Source: JBIKVP01 sp044356745 (GTDB lineage: Bacteria; Pseudomonadota; Alphaproteobacteria; Rhizobiales; Beijerinckiaceae). From it: DNA of 13,188 bases. Below are positions 6,380-13,188 of the stretch, in pieces. The position numbers were made by a program, and so were the translations under genes. The first letter of the stretch is position 1; every line of letters begins with the position of its first letter. The notes below the pieces were generated by a model. The model saw nothing but the letters and a program-made list of their open reading frames with translations. It did not search any database and was not told the DNA's origin. The stretch is taken from assembly GCA_044356745.1 (NCBI GenBank), contig JBIKVP010000055.1, forward strand, positions 1 to 13,188, in the 5' to 3' direction.

Positions 6380-6979
6380 ATGTTTTACCGTCCTGATGAG
6401 GGGCATGATTTGCCTCATGATCCGTTTAAGGCCTTGGTATCGCCGCGTCCTATTGGTTGGATCAGCTCTCAAGATGATCAAGGACGCGTTAATCTTGCGC
6501 CTTATAGCTTTTTTAATGCGATCTGTTCTGATCCCCCGCTGATCATGTTCAGTAGTGAAGGCGATAAAGATACGCTCAAGAATGTGCGTCTCCATGGCGA
6601 ATTTGTGTGTAACATTGTGTCATATGACTTTGCAGATTTGATGAATCAGACATCCGCAACTTTTGCTTATGGTGTCAGTGAGCCTGAACAAGTAGGGATC
6701 GCGCTTGAAGTCAGCCAAAACGTTGCACCACCGCGCGTAAAAGGTATTGCTGCTGCACTTGAATGCCGCGTAGTGAGCATTCAGCAACTTTACGATAGTG
6801 CACAAAAGCCGCTTAAGAATTGGATGATCATAGGGCAGGTAATAGGCATTTATATTGCTGATCACGTTCTTAAAGATGGGCGTGTAGATATGAACACACT
6901 TAATCTCATCGCACGATGCGGCTATCATGATTATGCGCTTGCAGATCACTTTTTTACGATGAAACGCCCCACTTTATAA
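6380..6979 (+). CDS. flavin reductase-like FMN-binding split-barrel protein
   Basis: The 199-residue product belongs to the flavin reductase-like domain family (COG1853, DIM6/NTAB type). Its members bind FMN in a split beta-barrel and serve as flavin reductase partners of monooxygenases or act in unknown redox roles. Visible signatures are SPRPIGWISSQDDQGRVNLA (21-40), PYSFFNAICSDPPLIMFSS (41-59), KDTLKNVRLHGEFVCNIVSYD (63-83) and the C-terminal IARCGYHDYA (177-186). The length is typical and there is no signal peptide. The ATG follows the ureohydrolase TGA by only 3 nt with no strong Shine-Dalgarno, which suggests translational coupling. The physiological substrate is unknown, and no monooxygenase is in the window. 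Its TAA stop lies in the loop of the terminator-like hairpin. Confidence 0.9.
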   Translation: MFYRPDEGHDLPHDPFKALVSPRPIGWISSQDDQGRVNLAPYSFFNAICSDPPLIMFSSEGDKDTLKNVRLHGEFVCNIVSYDFADLMNQTSATFAYGVSEPEQVGIALEVSQNVAPPRVKGIAAALECRVVSIQQLYDSAQKPLKNWMIIGQVIGIYIADHVLKDGRVDMNTLNLIARCGYHDYALADHFFTMKRPTL

Positions 6980-6993
6980 TAAAGTGAGGCGTT
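6963..6993 (+). terminator. hairpin terminator between convergent genes, stop codon in loop
   Basis: AACGCC (6963-6968) pairs with GGCGTT (6988-6993). After one C-A mismatch, CACTTTA (6970-6976) pairs with TAAAGTG (6980-6986). The loop is TAA (6977-6979), which is the stop codon of the flavin-reductase gene. There is no clean T run after it on either strand (TTCCTTTTATT follows on plus), so termination may be incomplete. It separates this gene from rne, whose convergent stop is 43 bp away. Confidence 0.6.
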
Positions 6994-7021
6994 ATGAGCG
7001 CTTCCTTTTATTGACCAGACT

Positions 7022-9802
7022 TTACTGGCCAGTCATGGCGGCTTTTGCTTTTGCCCACCAGCCAGACCGTTTTGGACCATCGTTTGGCGGGGTCAATACA
7101 ATTGCGACAGGTTCCGCATCTGGGGTCGTTGGCGCGTTTTCTTTCGCAGGAAGTGTTCCTGCCAGCGCCGCTGAAACCGGATCCGTTGTGCGGGTGATCC
7201 GCGATTTGCTAGTAACACTGGATTTGACAACAGATGTTGGCGCTTCAAGCGCTTGAGCGACATCGGGTGCAAGAGGTGTCGCACGGCTACGATAGCGTTT
7301 TTTGGGCGCAGTTTCCTCCGAATGCTCATCAACAGATGCTGTGTCATCGTTCAAAGGTTCGGATGCCATCTCTGAAAGTGATGAAGCATTCTCATGATCT
7401 GGATGGATGGGCTGGGCATTATCGTCGATGACAACTTCATCGTTATTTTCTGACGCGCTGCGGTCAAAGCGGCCACGTCCGCCACGTCGACCGCGGCGGC
7501 GGCCTCGTCCTTCACGGTTGCCGCCATTTTGACTGTCACCATGGCTATCGGCATCATGAATGGGTGATACTTCAATGGTTTCGCTCTCTCGCTCAGAAGA
7601 ATCATCGCCTGTTTCAGGCTGTTCTGATTCGTTAGAGGCGTTTGGTGACACGCTCGCGCCTTGCGCATCGCGTTCTTCGCGATCGCGACCACCACGTCCA
7701 CGACGACGACGACGGCGGCGGCGCTCATTTTCTTCACGTTCCGCCCGTGCGCCACTGCTTTCACCTTCAACGCCGTCAGAGACTTGCGATGATGTTTCCT
7801 CGTGACTGTCCTCAAAGGCTTCTTCAGCGGCCAGATCATCGGCGGCATCTTGTGCATCACGCATCACATCAGAAGAAGAGTGTGCCTGTTGTGCAGCAAG
7901 GAGTGACTCAGGTTTAGGTGTCGCAAGAGCACCCCGCTCCAAAGTATAATACGTTGTCCCCACCAATGATTCATTGATTTGAATGGTGAGTGATACGCCA
8001 AAAAGTGCCTCAAGGCGGGTAATCGTGTCACGCTTTTGATTGAGCAGGTAAAGCGCTACTTCGCTGCGCGTAAACAGTATGAGATCATGCGTTGCGCTTT
8101 TAATTAATGTATCTTCTAAATTGCGTAGAATATGCAAAGCGATCGATGATGTTGAGCGTCTGAAGCCTGTTCCAGCGCAATGCTCGCATACGGCGGTTGA
8201 GCTTTCCAGAACTCCCGTTCGCAAGCGCTGGCGCGACATTTCCAGCAATCCAAATGGAGAAATACGCCCAACTTGAATTTTAGCGCGATCGTTTTTGAGG
8301 CATTCTTTAAGCTTTTTTTCTACCAGTCGATTGTTGCGGTGCTCTTCCATGTCGATGAAATCAATCACGACCAGACCGGCCAGATCACGCAGTCGCAACT
8401 GACGAGCAACCTCTTCAGCTGCTTCAAGATTGGTTTTAAGCGCTGTATCTTCAATATTATGTTCGCGTGTTGAACGCCCTGAGTTGACGTCAATGGCGAC
8501 AAGCGCTTCAGTCTGGTTGAGAACGAGATAGCCCCCTGATCTTAATGTGACATGGTTTGAAAACATCGCATCAAGCTGCGTTTCAACGCCGTAACGTGTG
8601 TAAAGCGGCTGCGGGTCTTTATAGAGTTTGACGATTTTTGCGTGGCTAGGCATGAGCATCCGCATAAAATCTTTGGCTTCTCGGTATGAGCCATCACCAG
8701 CGACGAGAATTTCGTCTACTTCTTTGCTGTAAAGATCACGGATTGAGCGTTTGATGAGCGAGCCTTCTTCATACACGAGCGTTGGTGCAGACGATTGCAA
8801 GGTCAATTCGCGCACACTTTCCCATAAACGCAGCAGATATTCAAAGTCACGTTTGATTTCAGGCTTGGTGCGTGTCGCACCAGCGGTACGTAAAATCACG
8901 CCCATGCCTTCAGGCACATCAAGCTCCTGAGCGATTTCTTTAAGGTGCTTGCGATCTTGTGGATTGGTAATTTTACGTGAAATACCGCCACCACGTGCTG
9001 TGTTTGGCATCAGTACGGAATAACGTCCTGCCAATGACAAGTAGGTTGTAAGTGCTGCACCCTTGTTGCCGCGCTCCTCTTTAACAACCTGCACCAGAAT
9101 AATCTGACGGCGCTTGATCACTTCCTGAATCTTATATTGACGGCGGGATGTGCGAGGGCGCTCTGGAACTTCTTCAAGCGCATCGACATTGCCAATTTGC
9201 TCAACATTATCCGCTTCAGCGTCGCTTTCTGCGTTTTCAACCGCGTCATCATGGGCTTGATCAGCTTCAGATTCAGAGACTTCACGCGGTGCAATGTCCT
9301 CAGCGGTTGTGATCACCTCATCTGAAGCGGCATCGGATGATGGATCGCCTTGATCACTATTTTCACCTGACACACTGTCATCATTGGGTGAACGACGGGC
9401 AATGACACGCCGACGGCCACGTCCATGGCCTTGATTTTTATTCTCATCCTGATCACGACGCGCTTTACGTCCATTGGCGCGGGCATCATCGTCTTCATCT
9501 TCTTGAGCGCGGGCACGCGCGTCTTCTTCAAGCAAGGCCTGACGATCAGCAACGGGGATCTGATAGTAATCAGGGTGTATTTCACTAAAAGCGAGAAAAC
9601 CCTGTCTGTTGCCGCCATATTCAACAAAAGCAGCTTGGAGCGAGGGTTCAACGCGTGTGACTTTTGCTAAATAGATATTTCCGCGCAGCTGTCTGCGGTT
9701 TTGTGCTTCAAAATCAAATTCCTCAACACGGTTTCCTCGTGTGACGACCACCCGTGTTTCTTCCGAATGGGCGGCATCGATCAGCATTTTTGTATGAGCC
9801 AT
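7022..9802 (-). CDS. rne: ribonuclease E
   Basis: RNase E is the endonuclease that starts mRNA decay and matures rRNA and tRNA; it scaffolds the RNA degradosome. The start is the ATG at 9802 (MAHTKMLIDAAHSEETRVVV), with AGAGGAAGAG upstream; the frame extends to 9850 without support. The product is 926 residues. The S1 domain (about 37-90 and 220-262) is split by a charged insertion at about 94-215. The 5'-sensor and RNase H-like regions follow. Asp438 (VAIDVNSGRST) and Asp481 (VVIDFIDM) match the E. coli catalytic D303 and D346 by spacing. Cys539 and Cys542 (CEHC) form the zinc link (E. coli C404 and C407). The C-terminal half is disordered and acidic, with an arginine run at 694-701, an RG-rich patch at 765-779 and a basic end, WWAKAKAAM. 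Confidence 0.96.
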   Translation of the reverse strand: MAHTKMLIDAAHSEETRVVVTRGNRVEEFDFEAQNRRQLRGNIYLAKVTRVEPSLQAAFVEYGGNRQGFLAFSEIHPDYYQIPVADRQALLEEDARARAQEDEDDDARANGRKARRDQDENKNQGHGRGRRRVIARRSPNDDSVSGENSDQGDPSSDAASDEVITTAEDIAPREVSESEADQAHDDAVENAESDAEADNVEQIGNVDALEEVPERPRTSRRQYKIQEVIKRRQIILVQVVKEERGNKGAALTTYLSLAGRYSVLMPNTARGGGISRKITNPQDRKHLKEIAQELDVPEGMGVILRTAGATRTKPEIKRDFEYLLRLWESVRELTLQSSAPTLVYEEGSLIKRSIRDLYSKEVDEILVAGDGSYREAKDFMRMLMPSHAKIVKLYKDPQPLYTRYGVETQLDAMFSNHVTLRSGGYLVLNQTEALVAIDVNSGRSTREHNIEDTALKTNLEAAEEVARQLRLRDLAGLVVIDFIDMEEHRNNRLVEKKLKECLKNDRAKIQVGRISPFGLLEMSRQRLRTGVLESSTAVCEHCAGTGFRRSTSSIALHILRNLEDTLIKSATHDLILFTRSEVALYLLNQKRDTITRLEALFGVSLTIQINESLVGTTYYTLERGALATPKPESLLAAQQAHSSSDVMRDAQDAADDLAAEEAFEDSHEETSSQVSDGVEGESSGARAEREENERRRRRRRRGRGGRDREERDAQGASVSPNASNESEQPETGDDSSERESETIEVSPIHDADSHGDSQNGGNREGRGRRRGRRGGRGRFDRSASENNDEVVIDDNAQPIHPDHENASSLSEMASEPLNDDTASVDEHSEETAPKKRYRSRATPLAPDVAQALEAPTSVVKSSVTSKSRITRTTDPVSAALAGTLPAKENAPTTPDAEPVAIVLTPPNDGPKRSGWWAKAKAAMTGQ

Positions 9803-9845
9803 GAGTCTCTTCCTCTGGTGGGAGACCCGTGCCACCATTGGGCAC
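9803..9845 (-). promoter_or_regulatory. rne leader: tandem hairpins presenting the Shine-Dalgarno in a loop
   Basis: In rne mRNA sense, GGGTCTC (plus 9822-9828) pairs with GAGACTC (plus 9803-9809) in a 7-bp stem with one G-U pair. The 12-nt loop CCACCAGAGGAA contains the Shine-Dalgarno, and the stem ends directly at the AUG. Immediately 5' lies a second hairpin, GTGCC-7 nt-GGCAC (9829-9845), with no base between the two. A competing stem GGTGG/CCACC (9832-9836 with 9817-9821) would disrupt both. The structure is read from complementarity, not folded by software. Confidence 0.5.
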
Positions 9846-9951
9846 CTCAAAGCGCTGATTTAACAGGGATAAATCATTAAAAACAGAACACAGTGTCCAT
9901 GCCTTGTTTCGAGAGATCATCCAAAAGCGTCGAGCGGCGGGCGTCGCATGA

Positions 9952-9977
9952 GAGCGGACAAAAGTGCTGATCCGCTC
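9952..9977 (-). promoter_or_regulatory. GC-rich hairpin in the rne leader
   Basis: A perfect 7-bp inverted repeat, GAGCGGA (9952-9958) and TCCGCTC (9971-9977), closes a 12-nt loop about 150 nt upstream of the rne AUG. If rne is transcribed from further up, this would be an independent stem-loop in a long leader. In E. coli, stem-loops in the long rne leader let RNase E cut its own mRNA. A similar role here is inference. Confidence 0.45.
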
Positions 9978-10253
9978 ACTCAGGAGCCACGGGTCTATAG
10001 ACATAAAAAGGGGTGAAGATGTGGAATGCGAGATCCATCGGTTATCATCATCTTTGTTCACTTCACGCGAAACACCTAAAGCCCACGTCAACAGACATGA
10101 AAAGCTCGGTAGCGCGTTGAGCTGTGAAAGACAGACAGCCATCTCACTTTTATTCCATTTTATAAGATGCTCTATCACGATCAGAAATCATCATAGGAAG
10201 CGTCATACGTGCACGTTTCAAAAGAATATCAATCGAATCGTGCGACAAAAACG

Positions 10254-10274
10254 TATGTGTGACATACCATGTCA
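10254..10274. repeat. overlapping inverted repeats, possible operator
   Basis: TGACAT-ACC-ATGTCA (10260-10274) is a perfect 6-bp inverted repeat with a 3-nt spacer. It overlaps TATGT-GTG-ACATA (10254-10266), 5-bp arms with a 3-nt spacer. Such spacing fits a dimeric DNA-binding regulator. The site is about 100 bp upstream of the predicted alaS promoter and far upstream of rne. The regulator is unknown. Confidence 0.35.
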
Positions 10275-10371
10275 GCATAGGCATTCTCGTTCCCGTTTGG
10301 CAAGAAATTCTTTACATATGTCTTAAGAGTTATTTGTATGACCTTTGCGCTTTTAAACGATGAACTCAGGC

Positions 10372-10400
10372 TCGACACGGATGCATCATGTCTCTAAAAC
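10372..10400 (+). promoter_or_regulatory. predicted promoter of alaS
   Basis: TCGACA (10372-10377), 5 of 6 to TTGACA, is followed by 17 nt and TAAAAC (10395-10400), 4 of 6 to TATAAT. Transcription would start near 10407, 35 nt before the alaS ATG. The -10 falls in an A/T-rich inverted repeat, TCTAAAA-CGAT-TTTTAGA (10393-10410). Confidence 0.4.
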
Positions 10401-10441
10401 GATTTTTAGAAAATAGCCTTTAAACACAATCAGGGTGCTTT

Positions 10442-13093
10442 ATGAGTGGTGTAAATGACATTCGTTCAACGTTTTTGAACTACTTTGCCCGTCAAGGACA
10501 TGAGGTTGTTGAATCAAGTCCGCTTGTGCCGCGCAATGATCCAACTTTAATGTTTACGAATGCAGGCATGGTGCAATTCAAAAACGTGTTTACGGGCATT
10601 GAAAAGCGCCCCTACTCACGGGCGACAACATCGCAAAAATGTGTGAGGGCAGGCGGCAAGCACAACGATCTTGATAATGTGGGTTATACGGCGCGTCACC
10701 ATACTTTTTTTGAAATGCTCGGCAACTTTTCATTCGGGGATTATTTTAAAGACGATGCCATCAAATTTGCATGGGAATTGATTACGAAAGATTTTGGTCT
10801 TTCACCTTCGCGCCTTCTCGTCACAGTTTATGCCGACGATGATGAAGCATTCGGTCTTTGGAAAAAAATTGCGGGTTTACCTGACTCAAAAATTATTCGC
10901 ATTGCTTCTTCTGATAATTTCTGGGCAATGGGTGATACTGGGCCATGTGGGCCATGTTCAGAAATCTTTTTTGATCACGGGGATCATATTGCGGGTGGCC
11001 CTCCCGGATCAGCGGATCAAGATGGTGATCGCTTTATTGAAATCTGGAATCTGGTGTTCATGCAATATGAACAGGTTACGCCTCATGAGCGCATCACGCT
11101 GCCCAAACCTTCGATTGATACGGGAATGGGGTTAGAGCGCATTGCTGCTGTTTTGCAAGGCACGCATGATAATTACGAAACGGATCTGATGCGCTCGCTC
11201 GTGCGACAAGTGGCTGAAGCCTTATCGACTGATCCAGAGGGGGCACAAAAAGCCTCTCATCGTGTGATTGCTGACCACTTACGCGCTTCATCTTTTCTGG
11301 TGGCGGATGGTGTTTTACCGTCAAATGAAGGGCGCGGCTATGTGCTTCGTAGAATTATGCGTCGCGCGATGCGTCATGCACAGCTTCTTGGTGCGCGCGA
11401 TCCGCTTATGCACAAGCTTGTGCCAGCCCTTACCCGTGAAATGGGGCAAGCGTATCCTGAATTGATCCGTGCACAACGCCTCATCGAAGATACGCTTAAA
11501 TTAGAGGAAACGCGCTTTCTGACGACATTAACGCGTGGATTGAGCATTTTAGAGACAGAAACGCAAAATCTTAGCCAAGGTTCGGCTTTATCAGGGGAGG
11601 TGGCGTTTACGCTTTATGATACCTATGGCTTTCCGCTTGATCTCACGCAAGATGCGCTTCGTCCGCGTGGCATTCATGTTGATACGCAAAGTTTTCATGC
11701 GGCAATGGAGCGCCAGCGTGAAAAAGCACGTGCAGCTTGGAGTGGCTCAGGTGAAGCCGCCACTGAAACAGTGTGGTATGGTTTACGTGAACAGGTAGGC
11801 GCCAGTGAATTTCTAGGCTATGAGACACTCAATGCTGCTGGAAGCGTGACAGCCATCCTTAAAAACGGCGCACAAGCGCAATCTCTTCTGGAAGGAGAGA
11901 CAGGTATTGTCATCTTCAACCAGACACCTTTCTATGCGGAGTCAGGTGGCCAAGTGGGTGATGCAGGCACAGTGTCTTCACCTGATACCCATGCTGTTGT
12001 CACCGATACGCAAAAGAAGCTCGGTGATGTGTTTGCCCATCATGTTACGATCACGAAAGGGGCGCTCCATGTGGGTGCGAGCCTTGATCTGAATGTCGAT
12101 GTGGTTCGTCGCCAGAAAATTCGCGCAAACCATTCAGCAACACACTTGCTTCACGAAGCACTACGCCGTGTTTTGGGCGATCATATCGCGCAAAAAGGCT
12201 CGCAAGTCTCGGCCGATCGCCTTCGCTTTGACTTCTCGCATCCGAGCGCGATTTCACCCGATGACAGCGCCCGCATTGAAGATATTGCGAACACTTATGT
12301 GCTGCAAAATGCCCCTGTCATGACACAACTGATGGATGTGGAAGACGCTAAAGAATCAGGCGCCCGCGCGCTTTTTGGTGAAAAATATGGCGATAAAGTG
12401 CGTGTCGTGAGCATGGGCGTTGATGAAACGCGCAAAGCTTTTTCTGTTGAACTGTGCGGCGGCACGCATGTGACGCAAACGGGTGAAATTGGCCTTGTCG
12501 TGATTGTGCAGGAAGGGGCGGTAGCCTCAGGTGTGCGACGCCTTGAGGCACTTACAGGGGATAGTGCACGTCATTATCTCAGCGAGATGTCGCGACAGCT
12601 TCAACGTGTGGCTTCACAGCTTAAAACGTCTGTCAGTGATGTGCCTAGCCGGCTTGAACAGGTGATCGAGGAGCGACGTAAATTAGAGCGTGATCTGGCG
12701 GATACGCGCCGTAAAATGGCGCTTGGATCATCGCAAGGGCAAGATGACGATGTACAGGTCATTGCCGGTGTCTCTTACATTGGCAAGATCGTTCAAGAAC
12801 TGGACATGAAGGATGTTAAAGGTCTGGTTGATCAGTTGAAAGTAAAAGTTGGCACAGGCATTGTTGCTGTGGCAAACACAACTTCTCAAGGAAATACATC
12901 TTTGGTTGTAGGTATTACAAGTGATCTTATATCACGCTTTAACGCAGCTAATCTTGTGCGCGAAGGCTCAACTATTCTTGGCGGCAAAGGGGGCGGTGGT
13001 CGCCCTGATATGGCGCAAGGAGGGGGGCCTGATGGCGATAAAGCCGCAGATGCTTTAAAAGGAATTGCAAAAGCGCTTGAGGCTCTGGGTTAA
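10442..13093 (+). CDS. alaS: alanyl-tRNA synthetase
   Basis: AlaRS charges tRNA-Ala, recognising mainly the G3-U70 pair, and clears mischarged Ser- and Gly-tRNA-Ala. The product is 883 residues, close to the E. coli length of 876. The class II catalytic core has PLVPRNDPTLMFTNAGMVQF near 28-47, motif 2 around 60-103 (RATTSQKCVRAGGKHNDLDN, then HHTFFEMLGNFSFGDYF) and motif 3 DTGMGLERIAA at 226-236. The editing domain has its metal ligands His564 and His568 (HSATH) and Cys672 and His676 (CGGTH). A coiled-coil stretch (about 712-760) precedes the C-terminal DHHA1 domain with ILGGKGGGGRPDMAQGGG. The Shine-Dalgarno is weak (AGGG). It is divergent from rne; no recA precedes it, although recA-alaS is a frequent order in this class. 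Confidence 0.98.
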   Translation: MSGVNDIRSTFLNYFARQGHEVVESSPLVPRNDPTLMFTNAGMVQFKNVFTGIEKRPYSRATTSQKCVRAGGKHNDLDNVGYTARHHTFFEMLGNFSFGDYFKDDAIKFAWELITKDFGLSPSRLLVTVYADDDEAFGLWKKIAGLPDSKIIRIASSDNFWAMGDTGPCGPCSEIFFDHGDHIAGGPPGSADQDGDRFIEIWNLVFMQYEQVTPHERITLPKPSIDTGMGLERIAAVLQGTHDNYETDLMRSLVRQVAEALSTDPEGAQKASHRVIADHLRASSFLVADGVLPSNEGRGYVLRRIMRRAMRHAQLLGARDPLMHKLVPALTREMGQAYPELIRAQRLIEDTLKLEETRFLTTLTRGLSILETETQNLSQGSALSGEVAFTLYDTYGFPLDLTQDALRPRGIHVDTQSFHAAMERQREKARAAWSGSGEAATETVWYGLREQVGASEFLGYETLNAAGSVTAILKNGAQAQSLLEGETGIVIFNQTPFYAESGGQVGDAGTVSSPDTHAVVTDTQKKLGDVFAHHVTITKGALHVGASLDLNVDVVRRQKIRANHSATHLLHEALRRVLGDHIAQKGSQVSADRLRFDFSHPSAISPDDSARIEDIANTYVLQNAPVMTQLMDVEDAKESGARALFGEKYGDKVRVVSMGVDETRKAFSVELCGGTHVTQTGEIGLVVIVQEGAVASGVRRLEALTGDSARHYLSEMSRQLQRVASQLKTSVSDVPSRLEQVIEERRKLERDLADTRRKMALGSSQGQDDDVQVIAGVSYIGKIVQELDMKDVKGLVDQLKVKVGTGIVAVANTTSQGNTSLVVGITSDLISRFNAANLVREGSTILGGKGGGGRPDMAQGGGPDGDKAADALKGIAKALEALG

Positions 13094-13159
13094 TATACCC
13101 CTCGTGAGTGAAGAGTTGGCGTTATCTTTTTATTAAGGTTGTTTTGATTCCAATTTGGT

Positions 13160-13188
13160 ATGGGTACGCTTTTAGAACCGGATCAACG
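13160..13188 (+). CDS. possible start of the next gene (truncated by window)
   Basis: An ATG at 13160 opens a frame, MGTLLEPDQ, that runs off the window, 66 bp after the alaS stop. There is no good Shine-Dalgarno and only nine codons are visible, so this is a guess. The intervening 13094-13159 has no clear hairpin terminator after alaS, only T-rich stretches at 13128-13134 and 13141-13145. Confidence 0.2.

Larger units (their letters stand above)
9803..10441. other. 639-bp divergent intergenic region between rne and alaS
   Basis: This region holds the rne leader structures on one side and alaS regulatory candidates on the other. Additional symmetry: a perfect 10-bp palindrome GTCTATAGAC (9993-10002), a perfect 10-bp palindrome ACGTGCACGT (10207-10216), and overlapping inverted repeats at 10254-10274. 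A minus-strand TATAAA (plus 10159-10164) could be an rne -10, which would give a leader of roughly 350 nt, but no matching -35 is present. Two frames of 120 and 151 codons cross the region; neither resembles a protein and they contradict each other, so no gene is called. Confidence 0.6.

Noticed and set aside
6620..6949. 109-codon minus-strand frame opposite the flavin-reductase gene
   Set aside because: It is antisense to a clear family member and its translation is Ile/Cys-rich without any motif.
7685..7723. Trinucleotide-like repeat (CGN codons) in rne
   Set aside because: It simply encodes the arginine run of the RNase E scaffold region and is not an independent repeat element.
7351..7860. 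169-codon minus-strand frame within rne
   Set aside because: It is a shadow of the low-complexity C-terminal region of RNase E in a shifted frame, with no recognisable domain or ribosome site. The other frames inside 7093-9670 were rejected for the same reason.
9723..10178. 151-codon minus-strand frame overlapping the rne start
   Set aside because: It overlaps the beginning of rne in another frame, matches nothing recognisable, and covers the structured leader.
9964..10326. 120-codon plus-strand frame upstream of alaS
   Set aside because: The translation is rich in Arg, His and Ser with no domain, and it starts within the presumed rne leader without a ribosome site.
1..13188. Mobile elements, CRISPR arrays, tRNA or rRNA genes, defence systems
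   Set aside because: I saw no transposase or integrase, no regularly spaced repeats and no tRNA-like sequence; the genes are core functions with uniform character.

Overview
The window is a stretch of bacterial chromosome, almost certainly from a flagellated alphaproteobacterium. The ribosomal protein S4, RNase E, serine acetyltransferase, AlaRS and FliO/FliP sequences all read as alphaproteobacterial versions, including the long charged insertion in the S1 domain of RNase E. Base composition looks moderate (not counted) and the order cannot be fixed from the window. There are no transposases, integrases, tRNAs, rRNAs or CRISPR arrays. This is a core-genome region with conventional genes, and the interest lies mainly in its leaders and intergenic structures.

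Left part (1-2820): after a possible C-terminal gene fragment at the edge, three genes lie on the minus strand. They are fliO (export-gate accessory protein with an unusually long disordered tail), fliP (core of the flagellar export gate) and a small glycine-zipper lipoprotein.

Middle (2821-4458): a 434-bp divergent region with a good promoter leads into rpsD (30S protein S4), which ends in a strong hairpin terminator. Facing it is a 53-codon membrane microprotein on the minus strand, spanning 3964-4125. It has its own promoter-like sequence and Shine-Dalgarno and is hidden behind a longer spurious frame.

Plus-strand cluster (4459-6979): cysE (serine O-acetyltransferase), a ureohydrolase of the agmatinase/arginase family, and a flavin-reductase-domain protein. 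The last two are 3 nt apart and probably co-translated. The cluster ends in a hairpin whose three-base loop is the stop codon of the last gene.

Right part (7022-13093): rne (RNase E, minus strand) and alaS (alanyl-tRNA synthetase, plus strand) diverge from a 639-bp region. The rne leader carries several hairpins, including one that displays the Shine-Dalgarno sequence in its loop and ends flush with the AUG. The alaS side carries perfect or overlapping palindromes and a plausible promoter. A possible next gene begins at the right edge.
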